Assembly (NCBI RefSeq): GCF_001044235.1
Contig: NZ_JYNL01000048.1
Location: 89,323-153,322 of the forward strand
Direction: 5' to 3'
DNA from: Mycolicibacterium chlorophenolicum
GTDB lineage: Bacteria; Actinomycetota; Actinomycetes; Mycobacteriales; Mycobacteriaceae
Length of the DNA stretch: 64,000 nucleotides
This document shows, piece by piece, positions 36,526 through 43,241 of the stretch. The first letter of the stretch is position 1, and each line of letters opens with the position of its first letter. Under the pieces are notes generated by a model that did no database searches, was not told the origin of the DNA, and was given only the letters and a program-made list of their open reading frames with translations. The position numbers and the translations under genes are program-made.

Positions 36526-36718
36526 CCCCGCCGCAATACCCGTGTACTGTGCAGACGCCGAGCGTCGATGCGCGAACGTCGAACGCTGGCAAAGAGCCCC
36601 GCATCGGCCGTCGCCGCCTCCCTCGCTGTCCGCCGGGCGTGTTCGGCCGCGGGGCGGAGCGCCGACTGCCACAATCGACGCGTGTCCGCGGGCCCGCCGC
36701 GGTTGAGAAGGAGTGTGA

Positions 36719-36766
36719 GTGCGCATCACCTGGCTCGTCGCAACCGCCGTGATCGGGTGCGTGTAA
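36719..36766 (+). other. 15-codon leader peptide upstream of the SDR gene
   Basis: A GTG placed 5 nt after GAAGGAG opens the short frame VRITWLVATAVIGCV and closes at TAA, whose last A starts the SDR ATG (TAATG). The strong ribosome site thus serves the leader, with the SDR likely translated by reinitiation. A GTG at 36715 in the SDR frame is an alternative that would make the SDR 17 residues longer. Confidence 0.4.
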
Positions 36767-37536
36767 TGGACCGCTCCGCGTTCGATCGGCTCTTCGACAT
36801 GACCGGCCGCACGGTGATCGTCACCGGCGGCACCCGCGGGATCGGGCTCGCCCTGGCCGAGGGCTACGTGCTGGCCGGCGCCCGGGTGGCGGTGGCCAGC
36901 CGCAAGGCCGACGCGTGCGAGCGGGCCGCAGCCCATCTGCGGGAGCTCGGTGGGGAGGCGATCGGGATCCCCACCCATCTCGGCGAGGTCGACGATCTCA
37001 GCGCGCTCGTCGACCGCACGGTCGCCGAGTTCGGCGGGCTCGACGTGCTGGTCAACAACGCCGCCAACCCGTTGGCGCAGCCGCTGGAGCAGATGACGGT
37101 CGACGGGCTGACGAAGTCGTTCGACGTGAACCTGCGCGGTCCGGTGTTCCTGGTGCAGGCCGCGCTCCCGCATCTGAAGGCGAGCGAGCACGCCGCGATC
37201 CTGAACATGGTGTCGATCGGGGCGTTCATCTTCGCGCCGATGCTGGCGATCTACGCGTCGATGAAGGCCGCGATGATGTCGTTCACCCGATCGATGGCCG
37301 CCGAGCTGGTGCACGACGGCATCCGTGTCAACGCGCTGGCGCCCGGACCTGTCGACACCGACATGATGCGCAAGAACCCGCAGGAGGCGATCGACGGGAT
37401 GGTGAGCGGGACGCTGATGCGCCGGCTCGCCACGGCCGACGAAATGGTCGGTTCCGCACTGCTGTTGACGTCGGACGCGGGCAGCTACATGACCGGACAG
37501 GTGATCATGGTCGACGGGGGCGGCACCCCGCGCTAG
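36766..37536 (+). CDS. Short-chain dehydrogenase/reductase
   Basis: A classical SDR of 256 aa. RTVIVTGGTRGIGLALAEGY binds NAD(P), DVLVNNAANPLAQPLEQM is the NNAG-type motif, and the catalytic Ser-Tyr-Lys triad lies in MVSIGAFIFAPMLAIYASMK. The end SDAGSYMTGQVIMVDGGGTPR is typical of 3-oxoacyl reductase-like SDRs. ATG 36766 gives the usual N-terminus MDRSAFDRLFDMTGRTVIV. Substrate unknown; the convergent enoyl-CoA hydratase hints at fatty-acid or sterol metabolism. A hairpin separates the two genes. Confidence 0.85.
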   Translation: MDRSAFDRLFDMTGRTVIVTGGTRGIGLALAEGYVLAGARVAVASRKADACERAAAHLRELGGEAIGIPTHLGEVDDLSALVDRTVAEFGGLDVLVNNAANPLAQPLEQMTVDGLTKSFDVNLRGPVFLVQAALPHLKASEHAAILNMVSIGAFIFAPMLAIYASMKAAMMSFTRSMAAELVHDGIRVNALAPGPVDTDMMRKNPQEAIDGMVSGTLMRRLATADEMVGSALLLTSDAGSYMTGQVIMVDGGGTPR

Positions 37537-37539
37537 CCG

Positions 37540-38397
37540 TCACCCCCTCCCGCCGAAATTGCATTCCGCGTGGACTTTTCGGGCGTTTTTCGACGCAGGC
37601 TGCAGTCTCGGCGGGGGATCAGGCTTTCGCAGTACCTTCGACGCGGCCTCGCGCATCTCGCCGCTCGTCGACGCCAGGATCTGGCTGCGGTTCTCCAGGT
37701 GCAGGGCCGCCTCGAGGCTGCCTGCGTCGAGGTTGGCCCACAGCACCTGCTTGGTCGATTCGAGGCCGAATTTGCCGTAGCCACAGAGTGTCTCGGCGAT
37801 CGTCAGGGCCTCGTCCAGGGCGGAGTCGGCGATCCGGGACACCAGCCCGAGGCGCAGCGCCTCGTCGGCGTCGACAGCCCGAGCGGTGAGGATCAGGTCG
37901 AAAGCCGTTCCGGCGCCGACGATTCGGGGCAGCGTGTAGCTCACCCCGATGTCGCAGCCGCCCAGGCCGAGCTTGATGAACTGGGTGCAGAACTTCGCCG
38001 ACCGGCCCGCGACCCTGATGTCGCAGGCGGCCGCGATACCCAGCCCGCCGCCGTAGGCGACGCCGTTGACGGCCGCGATCACCGGTTGGCGCAACCGGTG
38101 GATCTTCGCGGTGAGGTCGGCGATGCGTTCCTGCCAGCGCATGCCCGACCGGGGGAACTCGGTGCCGCCACCGGCCTCGTCGGGGCTGGGGGCGCCCAGA
38201 TCCAGGCCGGAGCAGAATCCGCGTCCGGCGCCGGTCAGCACCGCCACCCGGCAGGTGTTGTCGGCGGCGAGGGCGTCGAGTTCGGCGTGCAGCGCTTCGA
38301 CGAGTTCGTAGGACAGGGCGTTGAGCTTGTCGGGCCGGTTGAGGGTCAGCACCGCGATCTCGGGCAGGGGGTGTGTCACTTCCAGAACGGACGCCAT
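37540..38397 (-). CDS. Enoyl-CoA hydratase/isomerase family protein
   Basis: A crotonase-fold enzyme of 285 aa. The oxyanion-hole segments are GAGRGFCSGLDLGAPS and NGVAYGGGLGIAAACDIRVA; KLGLGGCDIGVSYTLPRIVG lines the active site. The last 20 residues (PRLQPASKNARKVHAECNF and onward) are encoded by the intergenic hairpin and look foreign to the family. ATG 38397 was chosen; GTG 38406, 1 nt after the TetR stop, is an alternative that would allow coupling. The TetR gene directly upstream on the same strand forms a likely operon. Confidence 0.85.
   Translation of the reverse strand: MASVLEVTHPLPEIAVLTLNRPDKLNALSYELVEALHAELDALAADNTCRVAVLTGAGRGFCSGLDLGAPSPDEAGGGTEFPRSGMRWQERIADLTAKIHRLRQPVIAAVNGVAYGGGLGIAAACDIRVAGRSAKFCTQFIKLGLGGCDIGVSYTLPRIVGAGTAFDLILTARAVDADEALRLGLVSRIADSALDEALTIAETLCGYGKFGLESTKQVLWANLDAGSLEAALHLENRSQILASTSGEMREAASKVLRKPDPPPRLQPASKNARKVHAECNFGGRG
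37549..37615. repeat. Imperfect hairpin of the GCCGAAA...TTCCxCG family between convergent genes
   Basis: The left arm (37549-37571, CGCCGAAATTGCATTCC core) and right arm (37593-37615, ending TCTCGGCGGG) are related by inversion with five mismatches, several of which would be G-U pairs in RNA. The left arm is plainly related to the hairpin at 41419-41481. It sits between the SDR and the enoyl-CoA hydratase and supplies the last codons of the latter. Confidence 0.6.
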
Positions 38398-38407
38398 GCC
38401 CGTCACG

Positions 38408-39112
38408 CTAACTGCTGCGCCAGCCGGCCACGCCGATGGTGATCATCCGCAGCTGTTTGATGGCGATCCGCCGGATCTCGGCCACGGTCGTCGGGTCGGT
38501 GGTGTCCTCGAGTGACTCGGCGATCACGATCATCGAGTTGACGAACACGCTGGCCAGGATGTTGAGGTCTTCACCGCTCCAGGTGTTCAGGCCGGGGAAG
38601 CGGGCGAGGTCGATCGCGAGTTCGGAGGTGATGAGCCGGATCTCGGTGCGGATGGCGTAGCGCAGCACCGTGACGCCGCTGTTGCGTTCCCGTCCGATGA
38701 ACAACCAGTGTTCGCGGCGTTCCTGCACACCGTCGATGAGGATGTCGACCGACGACTCGATCACCCGGTTGGGGTCGAGCTTGCCGGCGCGCGCGCCGCG
38801 CAGCATGTCGCGCAGGCTGCGGAACGACTCGTCGATGAGGACGAGGCCGAGCGCTTCCATCGATTCGAAGTGGCGGTAGAACGCGGCGGGCACGATGCCG
38901 GCCTCGCGGGTGACCTCGCGCAGGCTCAGCGCGGTGAAGCTGCGTTCGGCGAGCAGGTGCAGTGCCGCGTCGACGATGGCGCGCCGGGTCGCTTCCTTGC
39001 GCTGCTCGCGGGTCAGGCCGGATCTCTCGCTGTCCCTGGTCCGAGACGAATCGCGCGACCTGCTCGACCTCCCGGACCGGTCGGAGTGTGATCTGGGCGT
39101 ACGACTGTTCAC
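38408..39112 (-). CDS. TetR-family regulator, DesT-like
   Basis: After an Arg/Ser-rich N-terminal extension, the HTH reads ALHLLAERSFTALSLREVTR then EAGIVPAAFYRHFESMEALG. The 234-aa protein faces a ferredoxin-reductase-like gene and a desaturase gene, the same arrangement as desT-desCB in Pseudomonas aeruginosa, where DesT senses the acyl-CoA saturation balance. Control of desaturation by acyl-CoA is thus a good hypothesis. The start is GTG 39112. TGTTCACTG, repeated at the start of both divergent genes, is a candidate operator element. An enoyl-CoA hydratase gene follows 1-10 nt downstream. Confidence 0.82.
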   Translation of the reverse strand: MNSRTPRSHSDRSGRSSRSRDSSRTRDSERSGLTREQRKEATRRAIVDAALHLLAERSFTALSLREVTREAGIVPAAFYRHFESMEALGLVLIDESFRSLRDMLRGARAGKLDPNRVIESSVDILIDGVQERREHWLFIGRERNSGVTVLRYAIRTEIRLITSELAIDLARFPGLNTWSGEDLNILASVFVNSMIVIAESLEDTTDPTTVAEIRRIAIKQLRMITIGVAGWRSS

Positions 39113-39193
39113 TGCCTGTGAAACCTACCACAACCTGCAAGGACCCATTGACATGAGACGGTCGATTGTCCAATGGTGTACACATGTTCACTG
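39106..39193. promoter_or_regulatory. Divergent operator-promoter region of the DesT-like/desA3 locus
   Basis: TGTTCACTG occurs at 39106-39114 and again at 39185-39193, overlapping the two divergent start codons. The first copy is part of TTCAC-TGCCT-GTGAA, an inverted repeat. CCATTGACA and TGTCCAATGG (39144-39176) form a second interrupted inverted repeat. Either could bind the TetR protein. Confidence 0.4.
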
Positions 39194-40239
39194 AAACGTT
39201 GACCACGCGGGTGCGGCGGTCGGGGCTGCTGGATCTCCTCACGGGTCCCCACGGCGTCGATCGCTACACCGAACTGGTCGACCCGACCTGGACGCGCGGC
39301 CAGGCCCGCGCCCGGGTCGTCGCGGTGCGCCGCTCCACGCCGCGCAGCGTGACGTTGACCCTCGCACCCAACCGTGCGTTCTCGGGTTTCCGGGCCGGCC
39401 AGCACATCAACCTGTCGGTCGAGATCGACGGTCGCCGACGCACGCGGCCGTACTCGCCGGCCAACGCCGAGACTGACCGGCACATCGAGCTGACCGTCGG
39501 CCGCCACGACGGCGGACTGGTCTCCACCTATCTCTTCGACCACGCCCGGCCCGGCATGATCGTCGGCCTGGACTCGGTGGCCGGGGAGTTCACCCTGCCG
39601 CAGCGACTGCCCGAGCGGATCCTGTTCGTCTCGGGTGGCAGCGGCATCACGCCGGTGATGTCCATGCTGCGGACGCTGCGCGCACGCGGTCATCGAGGGG
39701 AGGTCGCGTTCGTGCACTACGCGCGATCGGCGCACGAGGCGTGCTATCGCGGGGAACTCGCTGAGATCGCGGCGACGATGCCGAATGTGACTGTGCACCA
39801 TGGGTTCACCCGCGAGACGGCCGAGTCGGACCTGTCCGGCCGGCTCGCCGCCGACCACCTGCCGATCGCAGATCCCGAGGCGGTGTACGTCTGCGGGCCG
39901 CCCGCGCTGGTGGACGCGGTCCGCGAGATGTTCCCGTCCGCCCGGTACGAGACCTTCGTGCCGCCGGTCTTCGAGGGTGAAGCCTCCGGCGGGCAGGTCA
40001 CGTTCAGCGACAGCGGGGTGGCCGTCACCGACGACGGCCGGCCGCTGCTCAACCAGGCCGAGGATGCGGGTCTGAGCCCGGAGAGCGGCTGCCGCATGGG
40101 GATCTGCTTCTCCTGCACACGACGCAAGACCAGCGGCGTGGTGCGCAACGTCGTCACCGGTGCGGTGTCGTCGGCCGAGGAGGAAGACGTGCAGATCTGC
40201 GTGTCCGCCCCGGTCGGTGACGTCGACATCGCGCTCTAG
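39184..40239 (+). CDS. Ferredoxin reductase-like oxidoreductase with C-terminal 2Fe-2S domain (Rv3230c type)
   Basis: This is the expected electron donor of the adjacent desaturase. A FAD domain (RPYSPANAETDRHIELTV) and NAD(P)H domain (ILFVSGGSGITPVMSMLRTL, then AVYVCGPPALVDAV) are followed by a plant-type ferredoxin domain with cysteines in SGCRMGICFSC and QICVS (CxxxxCxxC...C). ATG 39184 gives 351 residues; TTG 39166 would add six. It precedes desA3 by 45 bp in the same direction, so the pair forms one operon, as in M. tuberculosis. Confidence 0.9.
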   Translation: MFTETLTTRVRRSGLLDLLTGPHGVDRYTELVDPTWTRGQARARVVAVRRSTPRSVTLTLAPNRAFSGFRAGQHINLSVEIDGRRRTRPYSPANAETDRHIELTVGRHDGGLVSTYLFDHARPGMIVGLDSVAGEFTLPQRLPERILFVSGGSGITPVMSMLRTLRARGHRGEVAFVHYARSAHEACYRGELAEIAATMPNVTVHHGFTRETAESDLSGRLAADHLPIADPEAVYVCGPPALVDAVREMFPSARYETFVPPVFEGEASGGQVTFSDSGVAVTDDGRPLLNQAEDAGLSPESGCRMGICFSCTRRKTSGVVRNVVTGAVSSAEEEDVQICVSAPVGDVDIAL

Positions 40240-40284
40240 ACCACCAACACCCAGAACATCACGCTCTCCGAGAGAGGAACCGAG

Positions 40285-41403
40285 ATGACCGAGACCTTGG
40301 AAACCACCACCACCCCCCAGGCCAAGACGCTGACGAAGACGGTCGGCGGCCGCACGGTCACGCTGACCCCCGAGCAGGCCGAGGCCTTCGGCCGTGAGCT
40401 CGACGCGCTGAAGGAAAGCGTCATCGCCGACCTCGGCGAACGCGACGCGACCTACATCCGCCGCATGATCAAGGCGCAGCGCGGCCTCGAGATCGGTGGC
40501 CGGGCATTGCTGTTCGGCGGCATCTTCCCGCCGTTCTGGCTCGCGGGCACCGCGATGCTGGGCCTGTCGAAGATCATCGACAACATGGAGATCGGCCATA
40601 ACGTCATGCACGGCCAGTACGACTGGATGGGCGATCCGGCGATCTCGTCGCGCGGCTTCGAATGGGACACCGCCTGCCCGGCCGAGCAGTGGCGCCATTC
40701 GCACAACTACATGCACCACACCTACACCAACATCGTCGGGATGGACCGCGACGTGGGCTACGGCATCCTGCGGATGAGCCCGGACCAGAAGTGGTCGCCC
40801 TACTTCCTGGGCAACCCGGTGTACGCCTTCCTGCTGATGGTGCTGTTCCAGTACGGAGTCGCGCTGCACGAGTTGGAGACCGAGCGGATCCGCGCCGGTG
40901 AGATCACCATCGCCGACAAGCGCGACATCCTCGAGGGCATCTGGCGCAAGACCAAGCGGCAGACGCTCAAGGACTACGTGGCCTTCCCGCTGCTGGCCGG
41001 CCCGTTCGCGCCGTGGGTGTTCGCGGGCAACCTCACCGCGAACCTGATGCGCAACGTGTGGGCCTACATGATCATCTTCTGCGGGCACTTCCCCGAGGAC
41101 GTGCAGGAGTTCTCGATCGAGGAGACCAAGGCCGAGACGCGGGGGCAGTGGTACTTCCGCCAGGTGCTCGGGTCGGCGAACCTGACCGGCGGCAAGCTGT
41201 TCCACATTCTCAGCGGCAACCTGAGCTTCCAGATCGAGCACCACCTGTTCCCGGACATCCCGGCGTTCCGGCACGCGGAGATCGCCCCGAAGGTGCGCGA
41301 CATCTGCGAGCGCTACGGCGTGCCCTACAACAGCGGCCCGCTGCCGCGGCAGTTCGCGACGGTGGTCCGCAAGATCGTCAAGCTCGCGATGCCCTGGAAC
41401 TGA
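40285..41403 (+). CDS. desA3: Acyl-CoA delta-9 desaturase DesA3
   Basis: A 372-aa integral membrane di-iron desaturase that makes oleoyl-CoA from stearoyl-CoA. The three His boxes are GHNVMHG (H105-H109), HSHNYMHH (H138-H145) and QIEHHLFPDIP near residue 315. Hydrophobic segments between the boxes match the fold. GAGAGGAACCGAG supplies the ribosome site. Its gene ends just before a 23-bp-arm hairpin shared with the convergent DUF559 gene. It corresponds to Rv3229c. Confidence 0.94.
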   Translation: MTETLETTTTPQAKTLTKTVGGRTVTLTPEQAEAFGRELDALKESVIADLGERDATYIRRMIKAQRGLEIGGRALLFGGIFPPFWLAGTAMLGLSKIIDNMEIGHNVMHGQYDWMGDPAISSRGFEWDTACPAEQWRHSHNYMHHTYTNIVGMDRDVGYGILRMSPDQKWSPYFLGNPVYAFLLMVLFQYGVALHELETERIRAGEITIADKRDILEGIWRKTKRQTLKDYVAFPLLAGPFAPWVFAGNLTANLMRNVWAYMIIFCGHFPEDVQEFSIEETKAETRGQWYFRQVLGSANLTGGKLFHILSGNLSFQIEHHLFPDIPAFRHAEIAPKVRDICERYGVPYNSGPLPRQFATVVRKIVKLAMPWN

Positions 41404-41418
41404 TCGACCCACCCTCAG

Positions 41419-41481
41419 CGCCGAAACTGTATTCCACGCGGCCTTTACGCCGATTTCGCCGCGTGGAATGCAGTTTCGGCG
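41419..41481. terminator. Near-perfect hairpin with 23-bp arms between desA3 and the DUF559 gene
   Basis: The left arm (41419-41441, CGCCGAAACTGTATTCCAC core) and right arm (41459-41481) differ at one position, which would be a G-U pair in RNA; the loop is 17 nt. It lies between two convergent gene ends, so it may terminate both. The right arm encodes the last residues of the DUF559 protein. A related arm occurs at 42443 and a related hairpin at 37549. Confidence 0.7.
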
Positions 41482-42368
41482 TTTCGCTGTGCGTAGGCGT
41501 ACGCGTAGCGCGGAATCTGCACAGTGCCCCGCCATCCTCGGGCGGCCATGGCCTCATGCAGCTCCCCGATGACGTGAACGGGGTTGTCTTCGCGCACGAC
41601 CCCGAGCACGTGCCAGCCCAGCCGCCGAAGCACCGGCATCACCATCCGATCCTTGAGGTACTGCGCGCGATCTGACTGGTGCTGTTCCCCGTCGTACTCC
41701 ACGGCGACGCCATAGTCGCGCCAACCGAAATCGAGGAGACGGACATGTCGGCCGTCAACGTCGACGACGCGGATCTGGGTCGCCGGCTTCGGAAACCCGG
41801 CGTCGATGACGAGCTTTCGCCACCAGGATTCCCGAGGTGATTCTGCGCCGCCGTCTACATAGGGGAGGACTGCCTTGAGCAACGCCACGCCTCGAGCACC
41901 TCGATAGCGCTCGGCCAACGCCATGACGTCGTCCGCGGAGTGGGGTCGCGCGCGCATCAAGGCATCGAGGCGTGCCAAGGCGTCGTAGCGTCGAAAACGG
42001 CCGAGGTCGAAGGCGGTCCGAGCGGGAGTGGTGACGGCAAGCCCGCCGAGCCACTGCCACTCGTCACCGGCGATGCGCTCGTTGCGGGCGATGATGCCCC
42101 GCGGCGGCCGGGTGCAGCAGTAGATCATTTCGATGTCGGCATCGGCGTCAACCCATCGCGCACCGTGCAGAGCCGACGCCGCCAGCCCGGTGATGATGCC
42201 GCTACGGCGGGCCCACAGCCAAGCGCCCTCGGTGCGGTCTCGCAGCGTGAGCTGGACGTCGGCCGGCCCGTGAACGTTGGGAAAGATCGGGCGATAGCGA
42301 CTGCGCAGTTCGTGGCTGGTGACGACACCTTTCGCGACTGCCTCGGTGCCGATGAGGATGGTGTTCAT
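41445..42368 (-). CDS. DUF559-domain protein (Vsr/AbiEi-like nuclease fold)
   Basis: A 307-aa protein common in mycobacteria in many diverged copies. The N-terminal 120 residues are an AbiEi-antitoxin-like helical region (GLAASALHGARWVD, TTPARTAFDLGRF). The C-terminal part has the nuclease-fold core LLDFGWRDYGVAVEYDGEQH then KDRMVMPVLRRLGWHVLGV, with Asp and Glu in PD-(D/E)xK-like positions. Biological function is unknown. The C-terminus (RNAETAFHAAKSA) is read from the shared hairpin, and another related hairpin arm lies just upstream, so the gene is bracketed by repeats. Confidence 0.75.
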   Translation of the reverse strand: MNTILIGTEAVAKGVVTSHELRSRYRPIFPNVHGPADVQLTLRDRTEGAWLWARRSGIITGLAASALHGARWVDADADIEMIYCCTRPPRGIIARNERIAGDEWQWLGGLAVTTPARTAFDLGRFRRYDALARLDALMRARPHSADDVMALAERYRGARGVALLKAVLPYVDGGAESPRESWWRKLVIDAGFPKPATQIRVVDVDGRHVRLLDFGWRDYGVAVEYDGEQHQSDRAQYLKDRMVMPVLRRLGWHVLGVVREDNPVHVIGELHEAMAARGWRGTVQIPRYAYAYAQRNAETAFHAAKSA

Positions 42369-42442
42369 CTCTGCATCGTCGGCGACGCGTGCGACAGATT
42401 TCGCCGAGATTGCCTATGGCGCGGGGTTTATCCCCAAATAAG

Positions 42443-42464
42443 CACGTGGAATACAGTTTCGGCG
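42443..42464. repeat. Single arm of the TGGAATACAGTTTCGGCG repeat family, 3' of nei2
   Basis: CACGTGGAATACAGTTTCGG and the two bases after it match the right arm of the 41419-41481 hairpin except for two or three positions. A diverged partner may start near 42399 (TTTCGCCGAGATTG). It lies 16 bp past the nei2 stop, at the end of the lhr-nei2 transcript. Confidence 0.5.
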
Positions 42465-42479
42465 CCGACGGGGCGCGGG

Positions 42480-43241
42480 TCAGCGCTGGCAGGTGGGGCA
42501 CCAGTAGGTGACGCGGTCGCCGTCCTTGTCGGTCTCGATGCGCGTGCCGCAGCGCCGGCACGGCAGCCCGGCGCGCCCGTACACCCAGACGTCCTGGCCG
42601 GGTCGGGTGTTACCGGTCGTCGTGCGGTTGATCCGTAACCGGTTGAGCCACAACATCTGCTGGGCCCGGCTGACCACCCGCAGCGGATCGGTGAGCTCGC
42701 CGACCGGCGTGGTGGGCCGCAACCCGAACACGAACGACATCTCGTTGGCGTACACGTTGCCGACCCCCGCCATCACCCGCTGATCGAGCAGCGCCTCGGC
42801 CACCGGCCGCGACGGGTCGGCCATCAGGTTCGTCGCCGCCGTCTCCGCGGCCTCCGCCGACCAGTCCGCGCCGAGCAGGTCCGGCCCCAGGTGCGCGACC
42901 GCGTCCATGTCATGCGCACGCTCGAGGACCTCGAGCACCCCGAGGTCGATGCCCGATGCCACCGAATCGGCCGTCCCCAACACGATGCGAATCTTGTACG
43001 CCGGCGCCCGAACCCGGCCGATCACCCACGCCCCGTCCATCTTCAGGTGCGAGTGGATGCTGGCCTCACCGACCCGGATGAACAGATGCTTGCCGCGGCT
43101 GATCACCTCGTCGACCACCTGACCGCTCAGGTCGACCGCGGCGTAGCGGGGGACGCGGACGTCGCAGCGCGTCAGCGTCTTGCCCTCCAGCGCTGTGCGC
43201 AGCTTGTCGGCGGTGCGGAAGACGGTGTCACCTTCGGGCAT
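42480..43241 (-). CDS. nei2: Formamidopyrimidine-DNA glycosylase family, endonuclease VIII-type Nei2
   Basis: A bifunctional base-excision repair glycosylase of 253 aa. The catalytic N-terminus MPEGDTVFRTADKL has Pro2-Glu3, the helix-two-turn-helix segment LLDQRVMAGVGNVYANE binds DNA, and the zinc finger is CRRCGTRI...CPTCQR. It follows lhr with a 1-nt overlap (TGATG), so helicase and glycosylase are co-expressed, as in M. tuberculosis (Rv3296-Rv3297). Confidence 0.93.
   Translation of the reverse strand: MPEGDTVFRTADKLRTALEGKTLTRCDVRVPRYAAVDLSGQVVDEVISRGKHLFIRVGEASIHSHLKMDGAWVIGRVRAPAYKIRIVLGTADSVASGIDLGVLEVLERAHDMDAVAHLGPDLLGADWSAEAAETAATNLMADPSRPVAEALLDQRVMAGVGNVYANEMSFVFGLRPTTPVGELTDPLRVVSRAQQMLWLNRLRINRTTTGNTRPGQDVWVYGRAGLPCRRCGTRIETDKDGDRVTYWCPTCQR

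Noticed and set aside
35782..37314. 510-codon minus-strand frame spanning three genes
   Set aside because: It crosses the RluA-like gene, the intergenic hairpin and the SDR without motifs.
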